Shown here in pieces: positions 42,278-50,171 of a stretch of DNA of 64,000 nt. The DNA lies in NCBI RefSeq assembly GCF_003668575.1, contig NZ_RCVZ01000006.1:169399-233398 (forward strand). Reading direction: 5' to 3'. The stretch's first letter is position 1; each line of letters opens with the position of its first letter. The position numbers were made by a program, and so were the translations under genes. The DNA comes from Falsibacillus albus (GTDB taxonomy: Bacteria > Bacillota > Bacilli > Bacillales > DSM-25281). Below the pieces are notes generated by a model. The model was given only the letters and a program-made list of their open reading frames with translations. It was not told the DNA's origin and made no database searches.

Positions 42278-43714
42278 GTGAGAAGGAAATCGATAATCAT
42301 TTGCATAATCATTCTATTGTACATAGCAGCATTTTTCGTTTCAAATAAGCAGCATAAAAATCCCGGTGATGTAATGGAGGATGTCAGCCATCTTATGCCA
42401 GTCAAAGTTCATCAAATCATTCCAGGCAGGGAAGAACAGGGTATGATCGATGTTATCGAGGAAGCGAATGAAAAGGGTTTAAAGGTTTCGATTGCGGGAA
42501 AGAGGCACAGTCAAGGAGGGCATACCTATTATCCTGGAGCTGTCGTCCTGGATATGAAACCATATAATAAAATCCTTCACATCGATCGAGTGAGCAAAAC
42601 AATAACGGTCCAAAGTGGCGCAACCTGGGATGATGTTCAAAAAGCTATAAATCCATATGGCTTTTCGGTCAAAGTCATGCAGTCTCAAAATATTTTTACG
42701 ATCGGGGGTTCATTGTCGGTGAATGCACATGGGAGGGATATACGAAACGGATCATTGATTGACACTGTTCAATCATTCCGATTACTGACAGCAAATGGAA
42801 AAGTCATCAATGTTTCTCGAACCGAAAACAGCGAATATTTCCCATTGGTGATCGGCGGCTATGGACTTTTTGGTGTGATATTGGATGCTACCCTGAAATT
42901 GACAGATGATTCATTATATACATATCGTACAACCGCGATGAATTATAAGGAATATCCGGATTTTTTCAAAAACAAGGTTTTGCACGATCCGAAGGCAGAA
43001 ATGCACATTGCCCGGATATCGACAGAGCCGGATACATTTTTAACGGATATGTACGCAATAGACTATTTAAGAGCGGATGATCAGTCTAAATTTAATGATT
43101 ATACAAAATTGAAAGAAGATGAAGGGACGTTTGTGACCAAATTTATGCTTGGACTATCCAGGGATTTTGACTGGGGAAAGACATTGTTATGGAAAAGTCA
43201 AAAGAGGTATTTTGAGTCATTGGATGGACAGTATATCACAAGGAATAATGCTATGCGATCTGAATCGAAGTTCTTGGAATATGAAAATAGTGATGATACG
43301 GATATTTTACAAGAATACTATGTTCCTGTGGATCAGTTCGTCCCTTATATCGATGATCTTCGTGAAACCTTGAAGGGTGAGGACCTGAACCTTATGAATA
43401 TCACGATCCGCTATGTGGAAAAAAATAATGCCGCAGCGTTATCTTATGCCAAGGAAGATATGTTTGCCTTCGTTCTGTTGATCAATCAGAAAAAGTCATC
43501 TGAAGGGATAATGAAAACACAAAAGATCATCCGAAAAATGATCGATGTGACACTGAATCATGATGGGAGTTATTATTTGCCGTATTATGCATACCCGACC
43601 AAGGCGCAAATGAAGGCAGCCTATCCAAAAGCAGATGATTTTTTTGAGTCGAAAAGGAAGCTGGATCCATCAGAGCGTTTCATGAATGAGTTTTATGAGG
43701 AATATGGCCAATGA
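42278..43714 (+). CDS. Membrane-anchored FAD-binding oxidoreductase (YitY-like)
   Basis: Flavin-dependent oxidase of the FAD_binding_4 (vanillyl-alcohol oxidase/lactone oxidase) group, 478 aa. An N-terminal membrane anchor ([17 protein letters not shown]) is followed by the FAD domain: [20 protein letters not shown] (site of possible covalent flavin at His), [15 protein letters not shown], and [19 protein letters not shown]. The C-terminal domain ends [11 protein letters not shown]. The GTG at 42278, 7 nt after AGGAG, is the best start; the longer frame begins within the terminator. It overlaps the next gene by 4 nt, as yitY and yitZ are paired in B. subtilis. The substrate is unknown. Confidence 0.82.
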   Translation: MRRKSIIICIIILLYIAAFFVSNKQHKNPGDVMEDVSHLMPVKVHQIIPGREEQGMIDVIEEANEKGLKVSIAGKRHSQGGHTYYPGAVVLDMKPYNKILHIDRVSKTITVQSGATWDDVQKAINPYGFSVKVMQSQNIFTIGGSLSVNAHGRDIRNGSLIDTVQSFRLLTANGKVINVSRTENSEYFPLVIGGYGLFGVILDATLKLTDDSLYTYRTTAMNYKEYPDFFKNKVLHDPKAEMHIARISTEPDTFLTDMYAIDYLRADDQSKFNDYTKLKEDEGTFVTKFMLGLSRDFDWGKTLLWKSQKRYFESLDGQYITRNNAMRSESKFLEYENSDDTDILQEYYVPVDQFVPYIDDLRETLKGEDLNLMNITIRYVEKNNAAALSYAKEDMFAFVLLINQKKSSEGIMKTQKIIRKMIDVTLNHDGSYYLPYYAYPTKAQMKAAYPKADDFFESKRKLDPSERFMNEFYEEYGQ

Positions 43715-44307
43715 TCAGATGGTTTATTGTTTCTCAAAGTCTGTCGCTTATGGCATCAAGTGTTGCGTTTCCCTTCTATCTCTTATTTATTAAAAATATC
43801 GGATCCAATTTTTCCAGTTTTGGCATAGCATACGGTCTTTTCACACTTAGTTCGGCATTGGTTCATCGATTGGCCGGTCGTGCAGTGGATGCTTTCGGAA
43901 GCAAGCTGCTTTTGGGGTTCCATGCCGTTGGGATGTCATTGATTTTCTTGTTCATTCCCAATATTATAAGCTTGCACGAAGTTTATTTTTTCCAGTTTTT
44001 GCTTGGCCTTCTAGGGTCTCTTCAAAAGAATGGAGAAAAATCCTATATTGCTAAAATGAGTGAAGGCTCGAATCAAGGTAGGATCATTGGAAACTATCAT
44101 TTCTGGACATCCATCTATTCCGCACTTGCCGTCATGGGGTGCGGCATGCTGATTGACTATTTTACCATTCATGTGATTTTTTACATTTGCTCTTTGTTTT
44201 ATTTTTGCAGTGGACTGACTCTTCTTTGTATGAAAGAGTCAAACATAAAAAAGTCATTAAAACGCCGAACTGGCTCTTCAATTTGGATGAAAAGCGGCTT
44301 GGACTGA
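43711..44307 (+). CDS. Half-size MFS-like membrane protein (YitZ-like)
   Basis: Membrane protein of 198 aa with about six hydrophobic segments that resemble the first half of a major facilitator ([20 protein letters not shown], then [20 protein letters not shown] as the loop 2-3 motif). The second MFS half is absent and the opposite-strand hydrolase gene begins within it, so it is either a genuine six-helix protein or a long-standing truncation. The ATG overlaps the end of the FAD oxidase gene. The last 30 nt overlap the convergent hydrolase gene. Confidence 0.75.
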   Translation: MIRWFIVSQSLSLMASSVAFPFYLLFIKNIGSNFSSFGIAYGLFTLSSALVHRLAGRAVDAFGSKLLLGFHAVGMSLIFLFIPNIISLHEVYFFQFLLGLLGSLQKNGEKSYIAKMSEGSNQGRIIGNYHFWTSIYSALAVMGCGMLIDYFTIHVIFYICSLFYFCSGLTLLCMKESNIKKSLKRRTGSSIWMKSGLD

Positions 44308-45051
44308 ATTGTGCTTGATGAATGAACATACGTTCAATACGATTTCACTCAACTCACAATCCAGTGTTGCTACATGGTAGGATTTCTCAAGGCTGATGAT
44401 CCTTTTCTCCTTTGATTTAATCGCTTCCCAAATAACATCCGTATTTTCATGCGGTACAACATGGTCATTATACGATTTTATCAGAAGCGCAGGACAATTG
44501 ATCTTCGTAAGCTGATCTTTCGTCTCATCAATTAGCTTCAGGAGTTCTTTGATTGCGCTGATCGGAACATGATCATAGGTGATTTCTTCAAAGATGGGAT
44601 GACGGATATCGGGCGTTTGTTCCCGAATGTAAGTTGGAATTTCTTGGTGGCGGAAGCATTCATAGCCCGGCACTGATAATGCTGCATTGATGGTGATTAT
44701 CCCTTGCACAGCAAATCCCTTTGCTGCAAGGTTCAATGCAAGGATCGCCCCCATCGACTGCCCGGCAATAAATATCGATTGACAGCTGTGTTTCAAGAAA
44801 TGAAATGCTTGAACTAAATCATTGAACCAATCATGATGGGTACATTGGTGCAAATCAGCTTCACAAGTACCGTGCCCTTTTAGGCGGGGGGCCAATACTG
44901 TGCATCCTGTAAGTTCATGAATTTGACGGCTGAACTCTACGACACTTTGTGGTGTGCCCATAAATCCATGGCATACTAAAATGCCAATATGGCTGCCCTT
45001 TAGGAAGATCGTTTCTGCACCTTCAATGACTGAATATCTTGTTGGACTCAT
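44278..45051 (-). CDS. Alpha/beta hydrolase (carboxylesterase/lipase-like), S-box controlled
   Basis: Cytoplasmic hydrolase of 257 aa. The oxyanion region ILVCHGFMGTPQSVVEFS, nucleophile Ser99 in AGQSMGAILAL, acid Asp in SYNDHVVPHEN and base His in KSYHVATLD give a complete catalytic triad. The closest type is Est30/monoglyceride lipase-like carboxylesterases. The ATG at 45051 is 6-7 nt after GGTGAG. The gene sits 119 nt after a SAM-riboswitch-type leader with its own promoter (45170-45376), which would shut expression off when SAM is high. Sequence alone does not say which ester or thioester is cleaved; a role linked to sulfur or methyl metabolism is inferred from the leader. Confidence 0.85.
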   Translation of the reverse strand: MSPTRYSVIEGAETIFLKGSHIGILVCHGFMGTPQSVVEFSRQIHELTGCTVLAPRLKGHGTCEADLHQCTHHDWFNDLVQAFHFLKHSCQSIFIAGQSMGAILALNLAAKGFAVQGIITINAALSVPGYECFRHQEIPTYIREQTPDIRHPIFEEITYDHVPISAIKELLKLIDETKDQLTKINCPALLIKSYNDHVVPHENTDVIWEAIKSKEKRIISLEKSYHVATLDCELSEIVLNVCSFIKHNSVQAAFHPN

Positions 45052-45169
45052 TCATTCTCACCAAACTTTCTAAAAAATTTAAACCAAAATGATTCAACAG
45101 CAGGAAATAGTCTCTCATGGACTTGCGAAATTAATAATAGAGGGAATGCTCAAGACAGCTAAAGAAAAA

Positions 45170-45201
45170 TAAAAAAACCTTTTTGCATTTGAGCAAAAAG
45201 G
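45170..45201 (-). terminator. Riboswitch terminator hairpin
   Basis: On the minus strand CCTTTTTGC, a 6-nt loop and GCAAAAAGG are followed by a run of T residues (A-run at 45169-45177 on the plus strand). It lies 15 nt after the end of the SAM aptamer and is the expected expression platform. Confidence 0.85.
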
Positions 45202-45216
45202 GAAGCAACATAATAG

Positions 45217-45319
45217 CTTTATCACCCAAAGCAAATGCTTTGCTGGTAGGAGCACCTTGCATGAAAAGCAGGTTGCTGTGAAGTCGTCGAGCCAGTACTC
45301 TCGTTCACTCTTGATAAAT
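45217..45319 (-). promoter_or_regulatory. SAM-I (S-box) riboswitch aptamer
   Basis: Read on the minus strand, the region begins ATTTATCAAGAGTGAACG and contains CTGGCTCGACGACTTCAC, the conserved CAGCAACCTGC, GCAAGGTGCTCCTACCAGC, AAAGCATTTGCTTT and closes with GGGTGATAAA. P1 pairs TTTATCA with TGATAAA. The order AGAG, GCAACC, AAGGTGC, CCAGCAAA is the S-box signature. An intrinsic terminator follows at once and a sigma-A promoter precedes it, so high SAM should stop transcription of the hydrolase gene. Confidence 0.85.
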
Positions 45320-45346
45320 GAATATGAAATTGAATAGTTTCAATGT

Positions 45347-45376
45347 ATTATATGATATTAATTCCGATTAAGTCAA
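45347..45376 (-). promoter_or_regulatory. Sigma-A promoter of the S-box leader
   Basis: On the minus strand TTGACT (45376-45371), 18 nt, TATAAT (45352-45347). It lies about 28 nt upstream of the aptamer. Confidence 0.8.
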
Positions 45377-45456
45377 TAGGAATAATTATTTTTAATGATG
45401 GCGAAATGAGCAAGCGTCTAAAAATTAAAGCTAGGTGTTGAGATTAGTACGTTTTA

Positions 45457-45700
45457 AGCTGTTGATTGGAGTGCAAGACGAAGACTCCGGCGGGATTAGC
45501 GGGATAGGGGACCCCCCTCAGAAAGCGAGGAGAGGTTGGGCGGATGTTCAATTAAGTTCGGCACTTCCTCGAAAAATGCCAGTCATTTTTCTTCGTGTGA
45601 TGTGTCGCTGTCGAAGAATTCCTTGTCCTGTGCCAACATCGAAGGACCTCTCTTCGTGTGTGGCCCGCGGAAAGCGAAGACTTGCACGGAAATCAACAGC
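45457..45700. repeat. Intergenic palindromic element, largest copy (244 bp)
   Basis: Starts AGCTGTTGATTGGAGTGCAA and ends GGAAATCAACAGC. It has the central hairpin of the long form (GGATGTTCAATTAAG, CGGCAC...GTGCC, AACATCGAAGGACC), but with about 65 extra bases inserted between CGGCAC and GTGCC (about 45565-45630). Its right end overlaps the tail region of the small minus-strand gene that stops at 45706. Confidence 0.85.
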
Positions 45701-45705
45701 GGTGT

Positions 45706-45912
45706 TTAACAGAACAAAAAAAGTCGATGATCCTCGTGGAAATCCTGGGATAATCGACCTTTATGCTTCATCTGAAATTGTTTTTCTGTTTTCGTTTTTG
45801 TCTTTCGGGTCCTTAAATCTGCCAAAGCATATAAACCCCGATGCATTTCCGGATTTTGTTTTCCTTCGCGGATCAACTTATCTCGTTTTTTTCGCGCATT
45901 GCTTTTCGCCAT
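45706..45912 (-). CDS. Small basic protein (68 aa), YqkK-like
   Basis: Minus-strand gene with AAGGAG 8 nt before its ATG. The product starts MAKSNARKKRDKLIREGKQN, is highly charged, and has LRTRKTKTKTEKQFQMKHK in the middle; this resembles small conserved Bacillus proteins of the YqkK type. The last 15 or so residues (LSQDFHEDHRLFLFC) are encoded by a hairpin plus T-run that looks like its own terminator, and the stop lies against the repeat element at 45457-45700. The original C-terminal end may have been lost. Confidence 0.65.
   Translation of the reverse strand: MAKSNARKKRDKLIREGKQNPEMHRGLYALADLRTRKTKTKTEKQFQMKHKGRLSQDFHEDHRLFLFC
45716..45758 (-). terminator. Terminator-like hairpin inside the end of the small minus-strand gene
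   Basis: On the minus strand GTCGAT-T-ATCC pairs with GGAT-C-ATCGAC around a 14-nt loop and is followed by TTTTTTT. It lies within the coding frame, 8 nt before the stop codon at 45706-45708. Confidence 0.65.
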
Positions 45913-46025
45913 GATAGCACTCTCCTTGTTATTCTTTGTACAACATGATGATAGAGTTATTTCTAGTTTTTGTAAAGGGATTTTCGCCTATTTGTCGAAA
46001 TGGATATTGGAAAGGTGGTACTTAT

Positions 46026-46253
46026 ATGAGCGACAAAATCCAACAGGACATATTAAATGAATTGAAATCAATCAATAGCAGACTTGAAGCGTTAGAAAAA
46101 GAGTCATATCATCATCAAAACGAATCCTTTACTTCAGGATTTTTCGATGCATTGAAATCATTGGCATTTGGAGCATTTGTTGTTGGCCCAGCCATAGCAA
46201 TCGTGATGGGCCTTGGGGTACTCTTTGTGCATTTCCTTAACCATATTATCTGA
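46026..46253 (+). CDS. Small membrane protein (75 aa)
   Basis: Unrecognised protein with a short coiled-coil-like N terminus (DILNELKSINSRLEALEKES) and one or two C-terminal hydrophobic helices (FGAFVVGPAIAIVMGLGVL and FVHFLNHII). The ATG at 46026 has AAAGGTGG 8 nt upstream; the frame upstream of it has no ribosome binding site. It is a single gene followed by a stem-loop at 46303. Confidence 0.65.
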   Translation: MSDKIQQDILNELKSINSRLEALEKESYHHQNESFTSGFFDALKSLAFGAFVVGPAIAIVMGLGVLFVHFLNHII

Positions 46254-46302
46254 ATTCGCCAATGTTGATCTAATAAAAATTCAATACTGGCTTGCCAACA
46301 AA

Positions 46303-46327
46303 GAGAATAGGGGGGAGAGCTATTCTC
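46303..46327. other. Stem-loop in the convergent gap
   Basis: GAGAATAG and CTATTCTC form an 8-bp stem around a G-rich 9-nt loop. It lies between the small membrane protein gene (plus) and the SRPBCC gene (minus); there is no T-tract, so terminator function is uncertain. Confidence 0.4.
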
Positions 46328-46368
46328 CCTGAAAGCTTGGATCGCATGCGGTTCGACATTAAGAAATA

Positions 46369-46800
46369 TCAACCTTCCAGTTGTTTTTTCAACTTTCGAT
46401 AATCAGATTTGACAGAAGATGAAACCATAAGCTTCAGAAGTGGTTCAGAAATCCGAAAAAATCTGCGTGCATCGCCTTGAACGATTGCAAAAACTCTTGT
46501 ACCAGAAGAAGATGGTTCTACATATCGAGTGACTTGGATCGGAAATGAACTGGAGATGCTTTCAATTTTTATTTTTTGATCCTCCATAAATTCAGTGACC
46601 TTAAAAGTGGTGATGATCCGTTTCCCGAGAAACTTTGCAGTCTGTTCATAGGTCGACCCTATCTCAATCGGTCCAGGAGTTGTAAATTTAGCCTTAACCA
46701 TGCCTCCCTGCCATTTCGGGTTGTTCTCAAAGTTAGCGATATAGCGGAATACCTCGTGTGGAGGCCGCTCTATATAATTGTTGACCTCGATTTTGATCAT
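46369..46800 (-). CDS. SRPBCC family protein (polyketide cyclase/START-like)
   Basis: Stand-alone START-like ligand-binding protein of 143 aa: EVNNYIERPPHEVFRYIANF, FENNPKWQGGMVKAKFTTPG, and a C-terminal helix ISEPLLKLMVSSSVKSDYRK that would line the pocket. The ATG at 46800 overlaps the stop of the upstream ArsR fusion by 4 nt (ATGA), with GAGGGG upstream, so the two are coupled. It likely binds a small hydrophobic compound; the ligand is unknown. Confidence 0.82.
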   Translation of the reverse strand: MIKIEVNNYIERPPHEVFRYIANFENNPKWQGGMVKAKFTTPGPIEIGSTYEQTAKFLGKRIITTFKVTEFMEDQKIKIESISSSFPIQVTRYVEPSSSGTRVFAIVQGDARRFFRISEPLLKLMVSSSVKSDYRKLKKQLEG

Positions 46801-47588
46801 CTTGTTTTCCCCTCTTCGACAAACTCTTTTAAGAAAGTACCCAGCAATTCCTTCCATCCTTCTTCATGGGCTTGATGCCATTCAGGATCCAATAATCCGG
46901 AAGCTTGATGAGAAAGCTTAAGGAGTGTTAAGTTTCCATATGTTTCTAGTCTATAGCCATAGGCGCTTATAACAGCTCCTTGCATACCCAATAATCCCTC
47001 AAGTCTGATTTCATTATTAGGGTCAAAATAGGTGATAGTTCCCCACAGGGCTGCATTTCCACCCTTTCCTTTTTCAATGAATTTTCCCCCTGCTTTTGGA
47101 TCGATTGACAAATTGGATTCAGCGCCGCACAGTCTATAGGCCCACCATTTATCAATATGCCGGGTCAATGAATCAAAAACAATGTCCTTAGGTGCATTGA
47201 TTTCAACCTCTTGTTCAATTTGAAATGTTCCGTGCTTCAATCCTGTACTTTCGTTCATATCCATCATACTCCCTTCCAAAGTGTCTTTTAATGTCAACAG
47301 TGACAATGCATTTTTTCCTTGGTATTGACTGACCCATCTCTCATATAACGCTTGAAGGGGGACGGCATTCAAATAATTCAATCTTGTCCGGCCTTTGCGT
47401 CGAATGAGCAATAGTTTAGCCTCTTCCAATATGGACAGATGTTTCATGACAGCATACCTAGAGACTTCTGGAAAGTGATCGGTTAATTCACCAGTCGTCT
47501 TTGGACCGTCTTTTAATAAATCGAGAATTTGTCTCCTAGTTTCATGGCTGAGCGCCTTGAAAACATCATCCAGACCATTGTTAAACAT
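46797..47588 (-). CDS. ArsR-type regulator fused to an SRPBCC (AHSA1-like) domain
   Basis: Fusion protein of 263 aa. Residues 1-85 are an ArsR winged helix (DVFKALSHETRRQILDLLKD, YAVMKHLSILEEAKLLL, RRKGRTRLNYLN). Residues 120-260 are an AHSA1-type START domain (FQIEQEVEINAPKDIVFDSL, GTITYFDPNNEIRLEGLLGM). The ligand pocket would therefore sit on the same chain as the DNA-binding domain. No ArsR metal-binding Cys motif is present, so it probably senses an organic ligand. It heads a two-gene unit behind a strong dyad operator, which it probably binds itself. Confidence 0.88.
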   Translation of the reverse strand: MFNNGLDDVFKALSHETRRQILDLLKDGPKTTGELTDHFPEVSRYAVMKHLSILEEAKLLLIRRKGRTRLNYLNAVPLQALYERWVSQYQGKNALSLLTLKDTLEGSMMDMNESTGLKHGTFQIEQEVEINAPKDIVFDSLTRHIDKWWAYRLCGAESNLSIDPKAGGKFIEKGKGGNAALWGTITYFDPNNEIRLEGLLGMQGAVISAYGYRLETYGNLTLLKLSHQASGLLDPEWHQAHEEGWKELLGTFLKEFVEEGKTR

Positions 47589-47604
47589 TCACATCATCCT
47601 TGCA

Positions 47605-47654
47605 AAACATGTTACGTATAGGTAACATGTTTGTTATGTGACTATATAGTAACA
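47605..47654. promoter_or_regulatory. Operator of the ArsR-SRPBCC operon
   Basis: AAACATGTTAC-N6-GTAACATGTTT (47605-47632) is a perfect 11-bp dyad located 17 nt before the start codon; a second looser dyad (TGTTA...TAACA) lies at 47632-47654 and shares the GTAACAT half-site. The position fits autorepression. Confidence 0.75.
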
Positions 47655-47678
47655 TGATAAAAATAATTTGTACAACAT

Positions 47679-47731
47679 AAAAAACTGCCACGTTGATATG
47701 TGATGACACACGTCAAGGGCAGTTGAAAAAA
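47679..47731. terminator. Terminator of the small minus-strand operon
   Basis: On the minus strand ACTGCC and GGCAGT close a long arm with partial inner pairing (CTTGACGTG / CACG), followed by TTTTTT. It lies 5 nt after the stop codon at 47736. Confidence 0.7.
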
Positions 47732-47735
47732 TGGT

Positions 47736-47831
47736 TTATCTTCCTATGGTAAAATAGAAAACCGCGATCAATCCGTAAAAAGAAAGTACAGATAGTATCG
47801 TCAACATCCAAAGATGAGAATCCTTCACCAC
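47736..47831 (-). CDS. Very small membrane peptide (31 aa)
   Basis: Short minus-strand gene with AGGAGG 5 nt before a GTG at 47831 (or 8 nt before a second GTG at 47828) and TAA at 47736. The product starts MVKDSHLWMLTILSVLSFYG and has one hydrophobic helix, ending FTIGR. It begins 14 nt after the stop of the next minus-strand gene upstream and is followed by a terminator, so it appears to be the last gene of a two-gene unit. Function is unknown. Confidence 0.55.
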   Translation of the reverse strand: MVKDSHLWMLTILSVLSFYGLIAVFYFTIGR

Positions 47832-47845
47832 TTCCACCTCCTATA

Positions 47846-48187
47846 TCATTTCTTAATGGAAGTAGAGTAGATGAAGTACGCCGATTGATAGATGACAGGC
47901 AATAATTTTTCCTTTTGTTTAATTAAGCTGGTCGTCGAATGCAAAAATAGTTTTATGGATGGGCAAATGACCAGACTAATCAAAATGAATGATAAAAATG
48001 AAATGGGTGTATAGAATAATTTTACCTTTGGAGTGTGATCGATGGCGATAGTATAGGCAGAATCATTTAATTCTTGAATAGTCAGGGGCTGTCCTGAGTT
48101 TTTGCCATGAATGAAAGGGTATATTGTAAGGGTCTGAAGCAAAAGGATGGAAATGAAAAACCATTGGAGCTTTTTATAGACGGCCAT
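47846..48187 (-). CDS. Small membrane protein (113 aa)
   Basis: Unrecognised protein with an N-terminal hydrophobic helix (WFFISILLLQTLTIYPFI), an extracytoplasmic loop of about 40 residues (GQPLTIQELNDSAYTIAI) and a second helix (PISFLSFILISLVICPSIKL). The ATG at 48187 lies 6 nt after AAAGGAAA; the longer upstream frame lacks a ribosome binding site. It is probably co-transcribed with the 31-aa peptide that follows. Confidence 0.6.
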   Translation of the reverse strand: MAVYKKLQWFFISILLLQTLTIYPFIHGKNSGQPLTIQELNDSAYTIAIDHTPKVKLFYTPISFLSFILISLVICPSIKLFLHSTTSLIKQKEKLLPVIYQSAYFIYSTSIKK

Positions 48188-48355
48188 GGAATTATTTCCT
48201 TTCAAAAATATTAATCTTATCATAATCGAGCCGCCTGGATTTGTATAGAACAAATTACAGCGATCTAGATTTCTATTGAGTAGAGTTGCTTTTTTTTAGT
48301 ATAATACGTTTATATTTGCATATAAAACTAATAAAAATGAAGTAAAGGGGAAACT

Positions 48356-48949
48356 ATGAAAGAGTTTATCTTATCTGTTTTAAATACCTTGTCGGATCTT
48401 GGTTACTTCGGAATCGCGCTGGGTTTGATGATTGAAGTCATTCCGAGTGAGTTCGTCTTGGGATACGGCGGTTATCTCATTTCCATTGAGAAAATCAATT
48501 TTATTGGAGCTGTCATCGCGGGCACCATCGGAGGCACGATTGCACAATTGTTCCTATATTGGCTCGGATCATATGGAGGAAGACCTTTTTTGGAGAAATA
48601 CGGAAAATTTCTTTTGATCAATAAACATCATATTGATGTATCAGAGAATTGGTTTGAAAAATATGGGCCGGGTGTCATTTTCAGCGCACGATTCATTCCA
48701 GTTGTTAGACATGCCATTTCCATACCGGCAGGAATTGCCAAGATGTCCTTTCGGAAGTTTACATTATATACAGTTGCTGCCATCATTCCATGGACGATAT
48801 TTTTCTTGTATTTAGGAATGGTCCTTGGGGACAATTGGATGCAAATCAAAGAAAAGGCTCATCCGTATGTGCTGCCTTCCATCATTGTGGCATTGATTAT
48901 CGGCATCATTTATTTTTCCGTTAAGGGAATGCAAAAGAAAAATAGATAA
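48356..48949 (+). CDS. DedA family membrane protein
   Basis: Integral membrane protein of 197 aa in the DedA/SNARE-associated family, which includes polyprenyl-phosphate and phospholipid flippases. Landmarks are IEVIPSEFVLGYGGYLIS, the amphipathic EKYGKFLLINKHHIDVSENW and the conserved FSARFIPVVRHAISIPAGI, with Arg and Pro residues of the re-entrant core. The ATG follows AAAGGGG. It is a single gene closed by an intrinsic terminator. Confidence 0.92.
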   Translation: MKEFILSVLNTLSDLGYFGIALGLMIEVIPSEFVLGYGGYLISIEKINFIGAVIAGTIGGTIAQLFLYWLGSYGGRPFLEKYGKFLLINKHHIDVSENWFEKYGPGVIFSARFIPVVRHAISIPAGIAKMSFRKFTLYTVAAIIPWTIFFLYLGMVLGDNWMQIKEKAHPYVLPSIIVALIIGIIYFSVKGMQKKNR

Positions 48950-48956
48950 TTGCCTG

Positions 48957-49008
48957 AAAAGATTGTCCTGTTTGTGCATTGCACGCTAAAAAGGGACAAT
49001 CTTTTTTA
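48957..49008 (+). terminator. Intrinsic terminator after the DedA gene
   Basis: AAAAGATTGTCC and GGACAATCTTTTTT enclose an inner GTGC-ATT-GCAC hairpin. Confidence 0.9.
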
Positions 49009-49066
49009 GTTTGAAACAGCGAAGTGTAAAGTTCGTTTTTTTCTGATAAAAAGGGAGAGTGCAAAA

Positions 49067-49975
49067 TTGACGGCTAAATTGCCTTATATACAGATCATTA
49101 TCGGCGCATCTTTGTGGGGGATCATCGGGATATTTGTGAATAATCTTTATACATATGGATATACACCTATGCAAGTGGTGGCAATTAGGGTGTCAGCAGC
49201 TGCACTCATACTTGTCGGGTTCGCGTTATTCAAAAATCATCGCATTCCAAAGATTTCCCTTTCCGATGTCAAATATTTTGTCGGGACAGGGATCCTTAGC
49301 ATCGTATTTTTTAATTGGTGCCTTTTTTTCACCATAAAGGAATCAGGCTTGACGGTTGCAGCCGTACTTTTATACACAGCGCCTGCATTTGTTATGCTGT
49401 TATCAGCGATTCTATTTCAAGAGAGGATAACTCCTTCCAAGATGATTGCACTCCTTACATCTATTATGGGATGTTCATTTGTCGTTGGATTGCTGCCCGG
49501 CTTTGACGCAGATATTACGATGGTCGGCTTTCTTTCAGGCATAGGGGCGGGGGTAGGGTATGCTCTATATAGCATTTTCGGAAAATTCGCCCTTCTGAAG
49601 TACGATTCATTTACAGTAACCTTCTACACATTTCTTTTCGCGGCCGTTTTCATGCTTCCAATCAGCAAGCTATGGGAAAAAGGAGATGTGCTCACCAATC
49701 CCGGGGCTGTTATTAATATTTGTTGTCTTGGACTCCTGTCTACAGTCCTGGCATATATTTTCTATACAAAAGGACTTGAGACGGTGGAATCAAGCAGGGC
49801 GTCAATTATGGCAACAATTGAACCAGTCATTGCTGTATTGGCGGGTGTTATCTTTTTTAAAGAAACGCTCACAATTTGGCAAACTGCAGGAGTATTTTTG
49901 ATTATTTTCTCTGTTATCATCATTCAGGATAAAAAGGAAATAGAGGAATTAAGAGAGAGTCAATTTCATTCGTAA
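49067..49975 (+). CDS. EamA/DMT family transporter
   Basis: Ten-helix drug/metabolite transporter of 302 aa made from two EamA repeats (IIIGASLWGIIGIFVNNLYT, and VGFLSGIGAGVGYALYSIFG in the second half); the motif GLETVESSRASIMATIEPVI before the last two helices is typical. The start is TTG 49067 with AGGGAGAG about 9 nt upstream. Exports or imports an unknown metabolite. It stands alone between two terminators. Confidence 0.9.
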   Translation: MTAKLPYIQIIIGASLWGIIGIFVNNLYTYGYTPMQVVAIRVSAAALILVGFALFKNHRIPKISLSDVKYFVGTGILSIVFFNWCLFFTIKESGLTVAAVLLYTAPAFVMLLSAILFQERITPSKMIALLTSIMGCSFVVGLLPGFDADITMVGFLSGIGAGVGYALYSIFGKFALLKYDSFTVTFYTFLFAAVFMLPISKLWEKGDVLTNPGAVINICCLGLLSTVLAYIFYTKGLETVESSRASIMATIEPVIAVLAGVIFFKETLTIWQTAGVFLIIFSVIIIQDKKEIEELRESQFHS

Positions 49976-49977
49976 GG

Positions 49978-50010
49978 GGCCGCAGGAATCATCTGCGGTC
50001 TCTTTTCTTT
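49978..50010 (+). terminator. Intrinsic terminator after the EamA gene
   Basis: CCGCAG-N7-CTGCGG with flanking G/C pairs, followed by TCTCTTTTCTTTT. Confidence 0.8.
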
Positions 50011-50054
50011 TGGATCTATTCGTCAAAGGCGAATACAAATTTCTATTCCACTAG

Positions 50055-50132
50055 TGAAAATAATTCTCAATTATAGTTGACAATGATTCTCAATGAATCC
50101 ATAATAGTAAGTGCGATTGAGAATCATTATCA
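50055..50132 (+). promoter_or_regulatory. Fur-controlled promoter of efeUOB
   Basis: Three 7-1-7 Fur boxes are visible: TGAAAATAATTCTCA (50055-50069), TGACAATGATTCTCA (50078-50092) and TGAGAATCATTATCA (50118-50132), with 2, 2 and 1 differences from TGATAATNATTATCA. The promoter TTGACA (50077-50082), 17 nt, CATAAT (50100-50105) is covered by the second box, so iron-loaded Fur would block it. Confidence 0.88.
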
Positions 50133-50171
50133 AATGATGCTTCGTGATTGCGAAGGGAGGTAACTTCGATC

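Noticed and set aside
43711..44307. Frameshifted full-length MFS gene
   Set aside because: No second MFS half is present in any frame downstream; the region is occupied by the hydrolase gene on the other strand.
45435..45914. 159-codon plus-strand frame through the 244-bp element
   Set aside because: Antisense to a gene with a proper ribosome binding site and composed mainly of repeat sequence.
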